A stretch of 64,000 nucleotides of DNA. Origin: Neofusicoccum parvum (taxonomy: Eukaryota; Ascomycota; Dothideomycetes; Botryosphaeriales; Botryosphaeriaceae). How positions within the stretch are numbered: position 1 is the first letter of the stretch; every line of letters begins with the position of its first letter. The translations under genes were made by a program, and so were the position numbers. The notes below the pieces were generated by a model. It worked only from the letters and a program-made list of their open reading frames with translations. It was not told the origin of the DNA and ran no database searches. The stretch spans positions 3,100,001 through 3,164,000 of the forward strand of contig CP087208.1 of NCBI GenBank assembly GCA_020912385.1, given 5' to 3'. This document shows, piece after piece, positions 1-12,300 of this stretch.

Positions 1-249
1 CACGCAGTGGCACCTCCGACCGACATAGTCTCAACAGTAAAACATTCAATCCTTATGCATATCTCTCATCTCATCACATCTCGCTCCCCTCCCTACTCCG
101 CCCTCCCCCTTCGAATCCGATAGAATTAAGCAAATCACTCCATGCTCGACACTAACAAGTAAAAAAAAAGAAGGCCTGTTTCATTTCACCACAACAGAAA
201 GCACTAGCAATTCCCTTTACGCGCACCGTTTTGCTTCCCATCACCCAGT

Positions 250-3200
250 CTATGCCACGCTATTAACGACCAAGCTCGCCACGCCTTCCTCTTCCGAACG
301 GACTTCGATCTTCATCGTCACGCCCGCCTTGGCCGAGTAGGCCATGCGCACCTGTGACGCCACCTTGCCGCCCGTGACCGTCTTACCGTACAGCTTGAGC
401 GTGTGCGTCGACGTGTTGAGGGCGACGTCCGTGCCCTCGAGAGGCTGGAGGGAGAGCGCCTTGGGAATTTGCTCGACGGCGTCTGAATGGACATGTGAGT
501 AAGACTTTCAAACTGTTGGGCTGGAGAGAATGGAAGGGGAAACAAACCTTGTATGCTCTTGAGAGCGCTGAGTTGGAGGGTCTCCGTCGCCTCCTCGCCT
601 GCACTCGACTGATCCCACACGTTGTCGAAGCTGCCGGCGTACGCCGGAACGATGTAATCGGCGCCATTAAGATCCAAGTCCTCGACCTGGTACTCGTCTT
701 CGTAGCCACCCTCTTCAGGCTCGTTCGTGGACGGGTCGATTTCCTTGAGGGTAAACTTGAGGATGTTCGTAAAGCTAGATGCAACATATGTAGCCTCGCC
801 GGCAGTGCGCTTGAACGAGACATAGATGGTGCCGGGCTCATCAGTCTTAAGTGCCGGCGCAGGAATGATGAACTCTTCCTCCAAGCCAGACTCCTCCTCA
901 TCCTCTGCAGGAGTAACAACCATGGTGACATCGGCAAGGACGGTGTCGGGAAGAGTGTTCTTGATCTCGTACTGAATAACGATGTGTTCCTTGAAAATGT
1001 GCTTGATTGCCGAGACAACGTATTCGGTCTCCGACTCGGTAAGCTCGACAGGGGGAGAGGACTTGAGAACGCCACCAAACGCGGCGATCTCGGGAATAGC
1101 CTGGAGCTGTGCGGCGTATTTTTGTGCGGCAGCAGTTGCAGATGCGGCAGCATCGGCGCCACTGCGGCTGGCCGGCTTGGGTCCAGTGGAAGGTGCCTTG
1201 AGAGTCGGGGTTGCGGAAGTGAGCTTCTTCGTGCGGTCCTCTGCGTCGGCTTGTTCCCGGGTGACAACGGGAACCTTGGAGAGGTCGAATGACTGCGAGA
1301 AAGTGTCCTTGTCGTCCGCCGTGACGTACATGACAAGCTGGTGCTCGAGGGTAGGGAGAGAGAACATGGAGTCTGGGTACCGTAAAGTTTAGTCAATTTG
1401 CTCGTTTGTTTGACTCAAATTTGATATCCAACTTACCGTTGCGGATGAACTCGTGGGCGCTCTCATCATCCTCGTCCATAAGTCTCATGTTCAGAGCAGC
1501 ACGGTCACGAACCTCGTCATCCGTATCGTCCAAGCAGCGGTTGAGGAGGACACGAACACTACGCTTGACCTCGGGATCCTTCTGGCCAACGCCAAACTTG
1601 GCGAGAGCAGTGACAGCAGCGGCACGGACAATAGCGTTCTCGAGGACAACACGGTTGTAGATGTAGCGGATGTACTTCGTGGGCTGCGGCGTCTTGGGAC
1701 CTTCCATACCAAGCAGGTGCAGGATCCGAACAGCGAGCTTCGTGAATTCACAGTCCTCAATGAATTCGCAAAGGTGCGCCAAAGCTGGCAAGTTGTTAGT
1801 AACAGCATCTCAATTTCGTAAGAATGGAACTCACCATCTTCCTTGCTCTCAGGGACAAACTTGATCAGATCGAACATCGACTCAACAACAGCACGCTTGA
1901 ACTCGTAACCACCCTCGTCCCTCAGAATGCTACTGAGGAAGGCGAGCATGCCAGCCTGCTTGGACGGGAACTTCAAGCACAGCGTCCTGATAGCTTCCAC
2001 AATAGTAACCTTGAACTCATCCGTGATCTCAGCCATGAAGCCAGAAATCTGCTTCATCAAGCGGTCGACACTCGATTCGTTGCCGGTCTTGAGCAGGGTG
2101 GTGATGGCGAATGTGGCGATGGAGCGGTTGCTGTTCGTAATCAAAGCCTCGATGTCCGGGTTGCACTGGCGCACAGCGTCGGGCTTGAAGGAAGCGAAGT
2201 TGTGGAGAATGCGGATAGCGGCAAACTTGGTGACGGCGCGGGGGGAGGTCAGGAAGAGCTGGAGGACATGTATGGCCTGCACAATCTCGGCGTCGGAGAC
2301 ATCCCTCATGTCGCAGATGGCCTTGGCAGCCTCGAAGTTGACCATCTCGCTCTTGTGGCGCAACCAGCCGTCCAGAAGCTGCATCATAGGTTTGCGCAGG
2401 TTGGGGTCCTCCTCCGCAAGCTTGGCCGCTAGCCTGACCAGCAGAACAGTGGCCGCAGGGCTCTTGACAACACCGGCGGCGCTGTACTGCTGCACCATCT
2501 TGACAAGGGCCATCCGGTCGTGCGAGCGCATCTGGTAGAGCAGGCCAATGGCATGGTATTGGGTCATGAAGTTGGTGTTCGCAGCGGCAAGGTTCGAGTT
2601 CGAGGTGCCGAAGCCCAGAGAGAAACCGCTGGAGGACTTGGTGGCCGAAGCGGCTTCCTGCGTCTCGCTCTGCCATCTCCGGACGATGTCGCGGGCTACG
2701 GGGAGCAGGTGGTAGGAAGAAACGAGGGCGGCGGACGAGACGGAGGGGGTCTTGTCGACGATGGCGGTCTTGATCAGACGCTCAATGGCTGGTACTGTCG
2801 AGGCCTGCAGGACATCAGCGCAATTCGGAGACCAGACTCCTTTCCGTTGCTCACATCAATGACACGGCAGAGTGCTCTTATAGCATTCGCACGGTACAGC
2901 ACATCACTCCCAACGGCAGTATCCTTCATGATACTGCTAGTGACCATGATAACATCCTCGGCGGTGCTGGCCAGCTCCTTGATGACCAGGTAGACCATCT
3001 GGCGCAGACTAGCATCCTTGTTCTGGAAGAGCTTCGAGATGCCGAAGAACAGCGAGGTGGCCTCATTGGTGGGAAACTTCTCGCCAGTGAAGAGCAAAAG
3101 GGCAATCTTGGTCAGGAGAATGCGGCATCTGCGCGGCGAGATCGGCGACGAGTTGAAGACGCGGGCTGCTTAGGCGTAAGCTCGAGCTACAGGACACGCG

Positions 3201-3295
3201 CACGGCGGGGGCAGCCTACCCTCCTGGAAGACCGAGGTGCGGTCGACCTTGACGATGGCGCCCTCGGCGTCCTCATCCTTCTTGTTGTAGCTCAT
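250..3295 (-). CDS. SEC21: Coatomer subunit gamma (COPI gamma-COP)
   Basis: Subunit of the COPI coat, which buds vesicles from the Golgi for retrograde transport to the ER. Read on the minus strand the gene has six exons: 3295-3220, 3165-2855, 2804-1835, 1784-1437, 1372-548 and 482-250. Their lengths add up to 921 codons (920 residues) in a consistent phase, which supports the model. The N-terminus starts [13 protein letters not shown], followed by the phrase [16 protein letters not shown], which is typical of gamma-COP. A long adaptin-type HEAT/ARM solenoid fills roughly residues 20-540. An Ala/Ser-rich linker follows, then the C-terminal appendage domain (about 640-915), with an acidic stretch around [12 protein letters not shown]. 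Introns are 50-65 bp. Length and domain order are normal for the family. It is head to head with the phosducin-like gene at 3823. Confidence 0.96.
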
Positions 3296-3822
3296 GGTGC
3301 TGGAGCGCTGGGCGGCAGCGCAGGCGAGGCGGGAGAGGGAGCGGGTATGGGGTAAATGTGTCCTTCTCCGCCGGCGAGGGAGCTGCGACTTTCTCGGGGG
3401 CGAGGCGGCGGCGAGTGGGCGCGAGAAGGATGGCGTGCGGTGTTCAGAGCGCCGGGAGAGAGGGTCGCATGCGAATGGCCGGTCGCAGCGTGTGGGGGGT
3501 CGAAGAGTGGTGCGCTCGGCGATGCTGGGTTGCGCCCTTGGTGTTGCGTTGCGCTGTGCTCAGGCTCGACCCTGGCCTTCTTGGCGCCCGCTGGCTGGCT
3601 CGTCTCCAGCCCTGCGGCGGAGCGTCATCGCCGCCCCTCCGCCAGGCTCCCGACAATCTTCGCATCCCTTCTTGCCATTGTTGCGAGCCCTGGCCCCAAC
3701 TCCCTCTGCGTCTGCGACGACATTGACGCCTCTGCACTCTCGCCGCTGTCCTCCAGCGCACCGCGCGATCCCCGCCAAATTCCTCGGGCTCGCTCCGCAC
3801 CCCGTCCCAAGCCACCGTCAAC
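3296..3822. promoter_or_regulatory. Shared divergent promoter region (SEC21 / PLP2)
   Basis: The 527 bp between the two divergent start codons hold no supportable gene. The region is GC-rich, with C/T-rich tracts on the plus strand just before the ATG at 3823 (3640-3780), typical of fungal leaders. No TATA box is obvious. Confidence 0.5.
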
Positions 3823-4792
3823 ATGAATCAAATGCCAGATGTACCTATGCAGGTCGAGGTGGACCCTAACGAGGATACTGAATGGTAGCTAGCACATTAC
3901 GATCTCTCCGAGCACACTCTGACGCCTCCTGCAGGAATGACATCCTCCGCAAGCATGGCATCATCCCCGAGAAGCCTCCGTCCCCGACGCCCATGATTGA
4001 GGAAGCTCTTGTCGAGGCCCGGAGACTAGCACACGAGAACAGACTGGAGGGCAAAGACTTGGACGAGTTGGCAGAGTTGGAGGACGAGGAGGATGACGAC
4101 TTCCTTGAGCAGTACCGGTGCGCCGTCCCCGCCATCCCCTGCGAACTTCGTTCTGACACGCCGCAGTAAGAAGCGCATGGCCGAGCTCTCGACCATCCAG
4201 GTCGCCTCCAAATTCAACCAAGTACACCACCTCCAGAAGCCCGACTACGGACGCGACGTGACCGATGCGTCCAAAGAGGCTTGGGTCCTTGTCCTCCTCA
4301 CTGCTGCGAGTACCAACACCGAGTCCCAGAGGGCAGTCGAGCTGTGGCGTGAACTGGCTCGTAAATTCGGAGATATAAAGTTTTGCCAAATCCGGGGCAA
4401 CATGTGTATCGAAGGATACCCGGACAGAAACACACCAACGGTCCTGGTATACAAGGATGGCGACATCAAGAGGCAGATTGTGACGTTAAAGGAGCTCAAT
4501 GGGCCGCGCACTTCTGTGGAAGGTAAGATAATGCATCAGACTCGTGACTGGAAATTTGTGCCTCGGGTTTCTTGATGCGTTTCGGCGCCAGCTGCTCCGT
4601 TCACGATGTCAATCTTAAAATGCATCTGTTGCTAACACGTTTGTGTCAGACGTTGAGAAGCTTCTGATAGATCTCGGTGCCCTCAAGCACGGTGACCCCC
4701 GGCTTCGCCGCAAGGAGGAAGAGCCCGACGAGAGCTCAAAAAAGATTCGCCAGAGCCGCGTTGATGACGACGATGACAGCGACTGGGATTGA
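3823..4792 (+). CDS. PLP2: Phosducin-like protein 2 (thioredoxin-fold CCT co-chaperone)
   Basis: Member of the PLP2/PDCL3 group of phosducin-like proteins, which assist the CCT/TRiC chaperonin in folding actin and tubulin. Four exons (3823-3884, 3935-4117, 4167-4522, 4650-4792) give 247 residues in consistent phase. The N-terminus runs MNQMPDVPMQVEVDPNEDTE, then WNDILRKHGIIP, a hallmark of this group. An acidic helix (ELEDEEDDDFLEQY) precedes a thioredoxin-like domain from about residue 85 to 205, recognisable by WVLVLLTAAS, KFCQIRGNMCIEGYPDRNTPT and VYKDGDI. No CxxC redox pair is present, as expected for this non-catalytic fold. The tail is highly charged (DDDDDSDWD). The assignment to PLP2 rather than PLP1 rests on the N-terminal helix and the strongly acidic tail. 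Confidence 0.9.
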
Positions 4793-7700
4793 ACACCAAC
4801 TTCGACTCCGTATCAGCCAACGGCGGACCCCGCCGCTCGACTAGTAATTGCTTGTCGAGGTCCAGCCCGCCGTTTTATGAGCAAGGGACTGGATCCTGAG
4901 TGACGGCAGGTTGCATACGTGGACAACACAAGGCTCTGCAGCCTTTGGCTGTCGTTCCGGTAATGCATGAACGAGACCGGGCATCAGGCTGCGGGGAGAC
5001 GAGGCGAAGTTCGAGCCTGCCGCAGGATTCTTCACGCATTATACAGGCCAGACCGACAGCAACGGCCTACCAAATCTAGATCTGACAGCGGCTTGCGACG
5101 CTTTACTAGGCTTGCTCCGATTGATACGTTATCTCGCTCCGCTCTAGTCATGCAAGTGGAACCGTAGTCGTACAAAGAAGCGCGCCATCTCGTTAAATAT
5201 TCCCTCGCCTTTGCATTTTAACCGCTCCCTCACAGGGTCCCTCCTGCTGACATGTCACCCCGCCTTCAGCCCAGTTTCCCTTGGCTGCATTACCTCAGCG
5301 CCCTCGCGCAACTTTTGCTGTGCTGACAGCGTTCACATCTCTCTCAACTGGAATCAATGCGTAGGGTCGATGCGTGCACTCCCTGCCCCGATCCTTCTGC
5401 TCACTGCATGGTCACTATCCCTATCCCATCCCAGCCAGCGGGAAGCAACGGGAGGCAGCGGGTATCGGGCCAGACTCACTCATCACCCTATCTCGTACTC
5501 CTAAAGGTTAATTCGCTCGTCCCTTGACCTCCTGGAGAACGCGTAAGGCAGCGCCACTAACACCACGACACTGCGACCACCCTGTTCCCCCATTTTCGCC
5601 AATTTTCCGCCTATCGGGATGCTTGACAGTGGGACCTTTCGCTTTCGCCGGTGGTTGGACGTCGGCGAAGGGACTCCTCGTTCCCGTATTCTAGCATGAA
5701 CTGGTCACGGAGAAGACGCCTACCTCGGTACTAAGATGAGGCTCTCCGGCTCATTCCCGCATTATTCCCACATTCCCAGCGACGGCTCACATACGCACGT
5801 CCTTGACGGGAATTGTATCCATGTCCATGGTAAAAGGGCCTGCCCCGCCGGTACTCACTCCGGCCCTGTCAGCCTTCAGCCGGGTAGTAACGTTCCCGCA
5901 CGTGCAACCACTTATCGTGCTCACCCAGCCCTTCATCCCACCCCGCCAAGCTGCGCCTCTCAACTCTTGCGAAAATCATGAAACGCTGGACCGCCGCCCG
6001 CATCTGCAGTTCAAAGCGCGTGGCACAGTCAAGGGCAAGGTAAGAAGGCACAGATGGCAGGTAGACCCAGCGGCTCCGCACTGCATCACACATGCTTACC
6101 CTCGGTGTGTACTTCTACAATGACCATGGTACCTTCACTTCGCTACCCGACCCAGCCGTCTAGGTATGGAAGGCTACATACCAGATTGGCAACCCCCGTC
6201 GCACCCGTATTCGCACTACCGCGTACCACGTTGCGTGCTCAAGCCCAGGATTTCCCATTTCGTGCCACGGTGCCTCCTCAGACCCCTTGCGGCAACCCCA
6301 TTTTCTAAAACACCACTCACGCTATTCTCCTCCAACCACAAGCTCTGCCTCGCCCGTCCAATTGTCACAGCACCCCAATCACCCGGCATGAGCCACACTT
6401 ATCACCGACCACGAGAGTTGCTTTCTCTTCTTCTCTGTGTTTTGAAACACGCGCAACGTGCACAGCAGAACCGGGCGCTTCTATTCAGCCCTACGCCCTA
6501 ACTAATCAACCCACCCCTAATTGCTGACTCTGGACCCCTTCTCTCTCTCGCCCACCCTACAATCTCTTCCCCTCTCCGAACCAACCCCGCTTTTTTCCTG
6601 AGTGTCAGTCAGCTCCGTCGTCGGCCGGCTAATCAACCGCCGCCCTGATTCTCTGCTGCCACGAGTACGCATGCACGTGAGACAAGCCGGTCTTCGGTGC
6701 AGCACCGACACCGACAGCACCACTGCCTCTTGCTCCAAGAAAAAAAAGGGTTGCCTCGCGTTTGCTAAAAGAAGTGACTTGCATGGTGCAGCAGCCGCCT
6801 GCCGCGAACCAGCGGGAAGCAGCTCGCATCCGGGCCGCCGTACGCGTCAACTGCTGTACCACAGACAAACCCGTCCACCCACGCGCGGCCATCCCCAGCG
6901 CAACGAAGAAAAAAAAAAGACAGCACCGCTGCATGCAAACTGTCGTAGATCGTTGCAACGCACCGCCCCGCCCACGCCCTCCTCATCCCAAACCCTCGCA
7001 CCCCCCTCCCTTCCACGCGTCTTCTCCCTCTCTTCCACCGCCGCGGCAGGGGGGTGGAAGGCCGCAACAAGAAAAAGCAACCAGCAAGTAGTCAGCTTGC
7101 CGAAAGATGCCGGTCACGCACGGCATCCCGTCGCACCACTCATTCACCACCCCCCCTCCCCGGCTTCCGCGATGGCCGCGTTCGCCGATTTTGCCGCTGG
7201 CCGCCGCCCTGGCGTCGGCACGCCCTGGTGCGCGGTCGGCCGGTCGGCTGAGCTGGTGCGGCGGGCGGGCGCCGGGAGCGGCGCGCTATTTTGGGCTGGC
7301 GGTGTGGGGTGGGGTGGGCGTTGTGGAGGTTAGCCCTGCGGTGGTGAGGAAGTGCGTTTGTGTCTGCTGTCGGGGTGGGTGTGGTGCGGGTTGTGGTAGG
7401 GGTGACGTGGGTTGGTGGCCATGAAGGAGGGTGGAGGGTGTAGAGGGAGAATGGGTGGTTAGTAAGGTCGGATCTGTAGATGAGTGGAGGGCGAGCAGCA
7501 TTGTGTCACGATCTCGAGATGGTTGCTTGGATGTGAGGGGTAAAAATGAGAAAATGAGAATGAGTATTTATTTATGAGGCGGAGGTAGAGTGGAGAAGGT
7601 CTTTTAATGTGGAGATTTCTTGGAAGGGTGGACGAGTGGGTGGTGGCGAGCCAGTCACCAAGTCTACGAAGGATTAGTTATGTTAGAGAAATTATCTAAG

Positions 7701-8052
7701 TGGAGAAAGCCTCTCACTTTTTACATCATGGATAGCTGATCAAGATGATTGATTTGATATAATGGAAATAGATTATGATATCATCAGCATTCAGTCATTG
7801 TGAATTTTTTCTGTCGCAGCGGTAACGCCAACAACTCCAAAGAGGGTATATACAGAAAACTCCTATACGTGAACGGTGAAATTTTCCAACCAAGCGAGCG
7901 GTGGCCCATTGCTCCCCCCAGAACGTATCATCTGATATCATCCGAAAACCAAAACCCCGCCCATTTGCAGGCGCCTATTTCCAACCAACCCAATGATGAG
8001 TATGTGATCTTTTTTTTCTGGTCCTTTTTTGCATTTCTTTTCTATCCTCTTT
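4793..8052. other. Long gene-free interval between PLP2 and the bZIP gene
   Basis: About 3.3 kb with only short overlapping frames, none showing a recognisable domain or a plausible exon chain. It has A-homopolymer runs near 6739 and 6908, a C/T-rich belt at about 6490-6620 and another at 6950-7160, and a purine-rich G/T belt at 7290-7660. Above about 7520 the base composition turns AT-rich. Part must be the 3' end of the bZIP transcript. Nothing else can be assigned. Confidence 0.6.
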
Positions 8053-9327
8053 TCATATCAGCGCGTCCCCTCCGCCTCTGCTGCTCTCCTCCTCGATGAC
8101 CCTGTATATCGCCGCCTCCTCAAACACGGGCCCCTGCCCATCGCACTTCGCCGCGTTACGCAGCCGCTCGCACACGTCCGCCACGTCCACGGCTCCGGAC
8201 CGCACCAGCGGATGCGACTGTATCAAGTCCCACGTCTGGCTCGCGCCGAGCAGATGCATCCGACTGCCGGCGCCCCTGGCATGCTGAGCCCCACCGACCC
8301 CTGAGCTCCCGCTCGCGGACGCCGACCTCGTTGCCGCGGCCGACGACGACGCCCCGGACGCCTGTGGCTGCACCGTCGTGTACGGATCCTTGTCCAAGTC
8401 GATGCCCAGGCCGTCCGCGCCGTCCGCGCCGCCCGACGGGCTGGACGGGCGGCTCCCGCTGCCGGACGACGCGCGACCGGCGGTGGAGGTGGTGGCCCGC
8501 AGGATCTCGTTCTCGGTCTTGGCGCGCTGCAGCAGGAGCTTCAGCCGCTCGTTGTCGCTCTGCAGGCTGTGCGTGCTGCTCTCGAGCGCGCGCAGCTTCT
8601 CCTCCAGCTCGCGCACGTGGCGCTCCTTGCGCTCGCGGAAGGCGCGCTGGGCCGCCCGGTTCTGCGCCTTGCGGCGCGACTGCGCCGGCGTGAGCCCGGC
8701 GCCCGAGTTCGCGGCCGCGTCCTTCTCCTCCGAGGACGAGCGCGTGCGGTTGATCGGGGAGAGGGGGGCGTGCGGCGCGGTGGGCGAGTGTTGGGTGGGC
8801 GGCGCGGCGTCGGAGCTGTAGGCGGTGCTGCCGGCGGGCTGGGCGGTGGTTATGCTGGCATGGATGGGCGAGGCTTGGGTGTGGTGGGCGTGCGAGGGCT
8901 GCTGGGTGTCCAGGTCCAGGTGGATGCCGCTGTCAACGCTGCCGACGGCGTGCAGAGCGGGCGCGACGGTAGAGTGCGGGTGGGTGGGTGGCGAGCCGGC
9001 CGGCAGCGTGTGGAACGAGAAGGCATCGTACTGCAGGAAGGAGGACGGGTCGAGATGTGTCTGGGATTGCATCGTGTTAGCTGGGGCGTGCTGGGTGCTG
9101 TGCGGCTGGTTCTGGTTGCTGCTGCTGCTGCTGCTGCTGCGGGCTCCTGAGAGACGGCCGGAGGCGTGCGGACGGGGTTGAGGGCGGTGGAGAGCTTCCT
9201 GAGCTCCCCCGAAGCTTATTACCTGCAGATTGAGCTTGTCCTGGGAGCTGTCGTAGGGCGACGTCGGCGGCAGGCCCATGTAGTACTGCTGGGGCGGCGG
9301 GGCGGAGAAGTAGGAGGAGTAGTCCAT
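8053..9327 (-). CDS. Yap/Pap1-type bZIP transcription factor (FCR3-like)
   Basis: A 424-residue nuclear DNA-binding protein in one uninterrupted frame. The basic region (about residues 213-236) reads QSRRKAQNRAAQRAFRERKE. The NxxAQxxFR signature is that of fungal Yap/Pap1 AP-1-like factors, not of Gcn4-type bZIPs. A leucine zipper follows (LEEKLRALESS...LQSDNERLKLLLQ, about 237-275). The first 200 residues are low-complexity Ser/Pro/His/Gln, including a seven-Ser run encoded by a trinucleotide repeat. The last 65 residues, with TWDLIQSHPLV and CDGQGPVFEEAAIYRVIEE, form the conserved C-terminal region of FCR3-like proteins. The paired Cys-rich redox domains of Yap1 are not seen, so oxidative-stress sensing should not be assumed. 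It stands alone between gene-free flanks of 3.3 and 4.3 kb, a setting often seen for complex-regulated transcription factors. Confidence 0.88.
   Translation of the reverse strand: MDYSSYFSAPPPQQYYMGLPPTSPYDSSQDKLNLQVISFGGAQEALHRPQPRPHASGRLSGARSSSSSSSNQNQPHSTQHAPANTMQSQTHLDPSSFLQYDAFSFHTLPAGSPPTHPHSTVAPALHAVGSVDSGIHLDLDTQQPSHAHHTQASPIHASITTAQPAGSTAYSSDAAPPTQHSPTAPHAPLSPINRTRSSSEEKDAAANSGAGLTPAQSRRKAQNRAAQRAFRERKERHVRELEEKLRALESSTHSLQSDNERLKLLLQRAKTENEILRATTSTAGRASSGSGSRPSSPSGGADGADGLGIDLDKDPYTTVQPQASGASSSAAATRSASASGSSGVGGAQHARGAGSRMHLLGASQTWDLIQSHPLVRSGAVDVADVCERLRNAAKCDGQGPVFEEAAIYRVIEEESSRGGGDALI
9118..9140. repeat. Trinucleotide (GCT)n microsatellite inside the bZIP gene
   Basis: Seven-plus perfect GCT units on the plus strand, read as AGC on the coding strand. 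They encode the polyserine run near residue 65 of the bZIP protein. Such tracts vary in length between strains. Confidence 0.9.
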
Positions 9328-12300
9328 GGCTCCGTTGCGGTGCTGCTGGGGAGCTTGGGGTGGGGAGGTCAGACGGAGCCGGACACGGCAGGATTATGTA
9401 CGGGAGAGTTTACACAGCTGCTTTGGCGGGTGGCTGTCGAGGGCCAATGCACAATCAGGATCGGCGTGTAGATATAGCTCGGCGCGGGGCGGTTTTTAGC
9501 GGGCTCTCTCGTGCAGCGGAGCCAGCAGCAGAGGAGGCGCTGGACGCTGGCCGGACAGGGAGCGCAGGCAAGGCGCCGGGATCATGGCGTGCGGCACCAC
9601 GGGCGGGCGCCACGATACACACGGCGACGTACCTGGACCTCCTACAAGCGGAGCCGGAGGCCCGTTTCCCGCCGCACGTCAGGGCTGCGGCTGGGCGTAA
9701 GCTGCGCAGTGCGCGGGTGCATCTGGGGGAGCTGGACGCGGGCGGCCCCCAGCGACGTCGCCGTGCAGGGAAGGCCAGCTGAAGATCCGACGCGCTCTGC
9801 GAGCCCGCCGGCGCGGCCAATGGCAGCGTAAGGCTGAGGGCGACGCCTGTGACGAGCTGCGGAGCGGCGTGTCTGGGCTCGTCGGCGACAGGTGCTCTGG
9901 CGTGGGCGAGCGGATGGCCAGTGGTGATGCGCGCTGCGGCGGCCAACACGCCGCAGGGCCCCCGGCGGCCGGGCTGCAGCGCCCGCTAGCCTTCCACCGT
10001 CTCCTCCACCCCGCCAGCACCAGCACCAGCACCAGCACGTCCGCCCGCCCAACCAACTCCAACGGCGCGCCGCCCGCCCCTCCGTCACCGCGCGCCCCGT
10101 CAGCACCAGCGCTGCGCTGCCCGCCCTGCCCGCGTGTCCTGGCCCAGAGCACCAACAACACCACGCCCGCCGTCAAGCGTGCACCGACGCTCGGCCGCTG
10201 CCAGCCCTCGCTGCAGCCCACGCCGCAGCCCACAGACCGCTCTGCTCAACCACGCCCGGGTGGCTGACACAAGAGCGCGCCCAATCGCTTCCTTCCCGTG
10301 TGCCAGCCAGCACCAAAAATAGCCGTCTTTGGCATCTTGCCTGCTGCTTCGGGCATGTGCTCCACAGCTGCCGTGCAACCACAGGTGATCCAGTGCAACG
10401 GCCCGTGGGATAGCCGCGACAGAGCCGCTTGAGCGCAGCAGACCATGCCGTGGTTGGTGGAATTTCCAACATTTCCTAATGATCCTTCTCTGCCACGAGG
10501 GTTCTGCCTATATTCGGTCACTAGCCCTGGATTACGCTATTCTCGCGTGCCTGAGCCCCAAAAATATTCGCGTGTAGTCATCGCGGATGTTGTCCACAAC
10601 CGTCCATCTCGCCGCCTGCCCTGCATGTTAAATGTCCATCCCTCCCCACAATCGCAAGCCTCCCACTCTTGGTGCTCGACTGCCTGAAGAAATCCATGCA
10701 TCCAGACCCTGGATGCGAGTCAGCTTCGATGTCCTCCGGACTTCTGGCCTTCTGAATGCAGACTGGTCCCACGGCGACGCAAACAAAAACAGGTCTGGAG
10801 CCTGGCCATCGATCAGCACTCAAATGCAGCACTCATAAAGTATTTGAGAATGTTCCCGACGTGTCTCCGCTTGTTTCAATAGTCTCTCTCCCGCCACCTC
10901 TGCTATACTAACCTCCTGCCACAGCTTCAGGGGACCGCCTCGTTGCTGGAACTTCAACATGAAACCCGGTCTGGAGGCAGGCGAGACTTCTCGCTCCTAA
11001 ATCCAGGTACCCATCACCGGAAATCGTTGCGAAACACCTAGATCGCATGTGGAATCTACCAGACGCCGTCGTCACCAATACCTTTTGACAGAGGGCAAAG
11101 ATTTGAAAGTTTTTGAAACCACCTCTCTGCAAGGCACCAACCTCAAAAGGCATCAGCGATAACTTTCATTGCCTCAATCTCTGGTACCACGAATCAAACA
11201 CGCTCCCTCCGATGGGATGCTCACCTCGAGCAAGTGATCGCGAAAACCGGCTTCCGGAAACGCCTCACCGGTTCCCCGGCTGCCGGTCTTGCACCGCAAG
11301 AGGACAGAAGCGAAGAAAAAAAAAGGAAAAAAAAGGGCGAAGAATTTAGACTCCAGAAAAGCTTCCGGGGGGCCCTGGGGGCCAAAATGGTAGGCCTCCC
11401 CCAGCGAACGAGAAGGACGGAGTGCCTGCTTGGCAATCGAGGATCTGCGGGGGGCAGATCTGCGGTCTGGGGGGCCCGTCCTGCGGGCAAGGCGGCTGCA
11501 CCTTCCGCCTCATTTCCACCCTCTCCCACACCCTCACGTTGCCCCCCCTCTTCGGCTTTTCCCTTGCTCTGCTTGCTTTTTCTCTGTGGTTGTGGTTGCA
11601 TGTGCTGCTTGAGGCCAGGGTTCCGGGTGCGGGTGGCTGTCCGTGCCCCGAAGATCCCGAAGGTCGGAATTTGCGGGGTTGGGAGCAGTTCGTTTCACGG
11701 GCGTGGTTGGCTCGAAAGCTACCTGGGTTGCCCCGTCGGATAGGGAAGGGCGATCTGAGATGCCTATCTGAGCGGGCGAGGAGGCCGACGGGGTTGTCTC
11801 ATTGGTCCAGCCTCGGCTCGGCTTCTGATGGGCCTGCGACGAGCTGTAGTTGAGGCGTAGCGGCAGCGGCACGGTTCGTTCGAGAGGTTGAGGGCCGCAA
11901 GAGGTGGGTTGTTGGGTTTGTTGCGGGTCGAGCTTGCTGCATTAGGTAAGGCCGGAGACCGCCAAAACTGTAGTGGAGGCTTGGGCGAATGGTGTTGCAG
12001 GGACACCGGAGTGTTTATCACGGATCTTGGGGGAAGAGGGAAGACCCTGGAAATTTGCATGCAGCTGAGATGAGCTCTTGTGTATGCTGCCTGCTTGGGA
12101 TGATGGTGTGCTTTGTTGCTTGTGCGGTAGTTGCCGTAACGTTCAGACGTGGCTGTCTTGCGCGTTAGGCGCGGTACGAGGCTCTCCTTAGCCAGTCTCT
12201 GCTCACCTACATTTTCTTCACTCGACGTTGTCGAGTCTTTCTAGCAACCATTACTCTCTTTCTCTGCTGAGGTAGAGCAAAATGTAAGTTAAATGTGCTC

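Noticed and set aside
6602..7333. A 243-codon plus-strand open frame
   Set aside because: Runs through poly-A and C/T-rich tracts, no domain and no sensible composition.
9179..9260. A possible intron near the start of the bZIP gene (GTAATA...CTCAG)
   Set aside because: Removing it shifts the frame away from the downstream protein, whereas reading through stays open.
10015..10038. Repeated Trp-Cys or Ser-Thr peptide
   Set aside because: Produced only by the CAGCAC hexamer repeat in non-coding DNA.
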